Shown here: positions 63,518 to 64,000 of the stretch, piece after piece | Position numbering within the stretch: the first letter of the stretch is position 1 | Layout of the letters: every line of letters starts with the position of its first letter | Source: Pseudomonas sp. GD04019 | GTDB lineage: Bacteria > Pseudomonadota > Gammaproteobacteria > Pseudomonadales > Pseudomonadaceae | Direction of reading: 5' to 3' | DNA: 64,000 nt | NCBI RefSeq assembly: GCF_029837695.1 | Contig: NZ_JAOEEA010000001.1 | Span: forward strand, 248,001-312,000 | Translations under genes and position numbers: made by a program | The notes under the pieces: generated by a model | What the model was told of the DNA's origin: nothing | Databases searched by the model: none | The model's input: the letters and a program-made list of their open reading frames with translations, nothing else

Positions 63518-64000
63518 CTAGAGCCGCCCGAAGCGCTGGCGATACTCGGCCGGCGTCAGCCCGGTCAGTTCCTTGTACATGCGCCGCATATTGGAATCGC
63601 TGCTGAAGCCCAGCTCGGCACTGATGGTGGTGACGGACGCCGCCGTCAGCATGAGCCGCTCGCTGACCTGGTTCAGCTTGATCCGCCGGGCGTAGCTCGC
63701 CACCGCCTGCCCGGTCTCGCCCAGCACCTTGCGCGCCAGCGTGCGCTCCGACATGCCCAGCCGGTTCGCCAGCACCGCCACCGTGATCTGCTCGGCCGGC
63801 AGCCGTTCGACCAGGGCGTGCAGCTGGCGCAGCAGCGTGCCGGCCTGCTCCATCAGGCTCATGCCCTGAAATGCAGGATGTGGCACCACCGGGCGCGGCA
63901 ATACCATGAGCCTGGTGAGATCGCGGACCACCTCGGCGCTGACGCTGCGCTCGATCAGAGCCTGGGCAATCGGCAGATAGCCATTCACTCCGGACGCCGT
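63518..64000 (-). CDS. GlxA/AraC-family transcriptional regulator, C-terminal part
   Basis: About 160 codons of a regulator whose N-terminus lies right of the window; the frame stays open to the edge. The C-terminal AraC DNA-binding domain has two helix-turn-helix units, the first at ITVAVLANRLGMSERTLARKV and the second at TTISAELGFSSDSNMRRMYK, ending LTPAEYRQRFGRL. The upstream segment (VNGYLPIAQALIERSVSAEVVRDL) resembles the end of the amidase-like (DJ-1/PfpI) domain of GlxA-type regulators. The internal ATG at 63988 is therefore not the real start. The target is unknown. Confidence 0.85.
   Translation of the reverse strand, partial: TASGVNGYLPIAQALIERSVSAEVVRDLTRLMVLPRPVVPHPAFQGMSLMEQAGTLLRQLHALVERLPAEQITVAVLANRLGMSERTLARKVLGETGQAVASYARRIKLNQVSERLMLTAASVTTISAELGFSSDSNMRRMYKELTGLTPAEYRQRFGRL

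Overview
The window is about 64 kb of a high-GC gammaproteobacterial chromosome, almost certainly a Pseudomonas. It carries nearly intact the conserved envelope, DNA and protein housekeeping block ispD-ftsB-eno-kdsA-pyrG-tilS-accA-dnaE-rnhB-lpxB-lpxA-fabZ-lpxD-ompH-bamA-rseP-dxr-cdsA-uppS-frr-pyrH-tsf-rpsB / map-glnD-dapC-dapD-csdA. Protein sequences such as FtsB, FabZ, RseP and NdvB closely resemble what I remember of P. aeruginosa proteins. The gene order right of tcdA differs from what I recall of strain PAO1, so this is probably another Pseudomonas species.

Layout. 1-9217 is a mixed metabolic and sensory region: a thiolase C-terminus, a LysE-type exporter, a 2-hydroxyacid dehydrogenase, rsmC, lysP, a Mn2+-riboswitch-controlled UPF0016 exporter, a SnoaL-like protein, an M48 lipoprotein protease and a dCache chemoreceptor. 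9326-34936 is a long minus-strand run for isoprenoid, Kdo, CTP, fatty-acid, lipid A, outer-membrane assembly, undecaprenyl-PP and phospholipid synthesis plus translation factors, with many 1-7 nt gene overlaps. 35198-43453 turns to the plus strand: map, glnD, dapC, an ArsC-like gene, dapD and the csdA-csdE sulfur-transfer pair. 43454-46445 is a small accessory island that separates csdE from tcdA. 47386-54945 holds an odd YqhD-like protein, ndvB (GH17 plus GT2), dapE, rlmA, a small conserved protein, a compositionally atypical COQ7-like diiron protein and a cold-shock protein. 55175-59721 is a Gld-type ABC transporter operon divergent from plsB. The right edge has an orphan periplasmic binding protein and the C-terminus of a GlxA/AraC-type regulator.

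Functional theme. Much of the window builds the cell envelope: precursors (ispD, dxr, uppS, kdsA, accA, fabZ, plsB, cdsA), lipid A (lpxA, lpxB, lpxD), outer-membrane protein assembly (bamA, ompH), envelope stress signalling (rseP) and periplasmic glucans (ndvB). The two dap genes dapC and dapD, plus dapE further right, supply three consecutive diaminopimelate steps.

The least routine material is a yybP-ykoY riboswitch with a stem that competes with P1, a YqhD homologue with an altered metal site, a stray COQ7-like gene, a CREST-type membrane protein divergent from an XRE regulator, and several intergenic inverted-repeat elements. One of these brackets the dapE-rlmA junction. I saw no CRISPR array, tRNA, rRNA, prophage or insertion-sequence transposase. 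No stretch without a gene exceeds about 280 bases.
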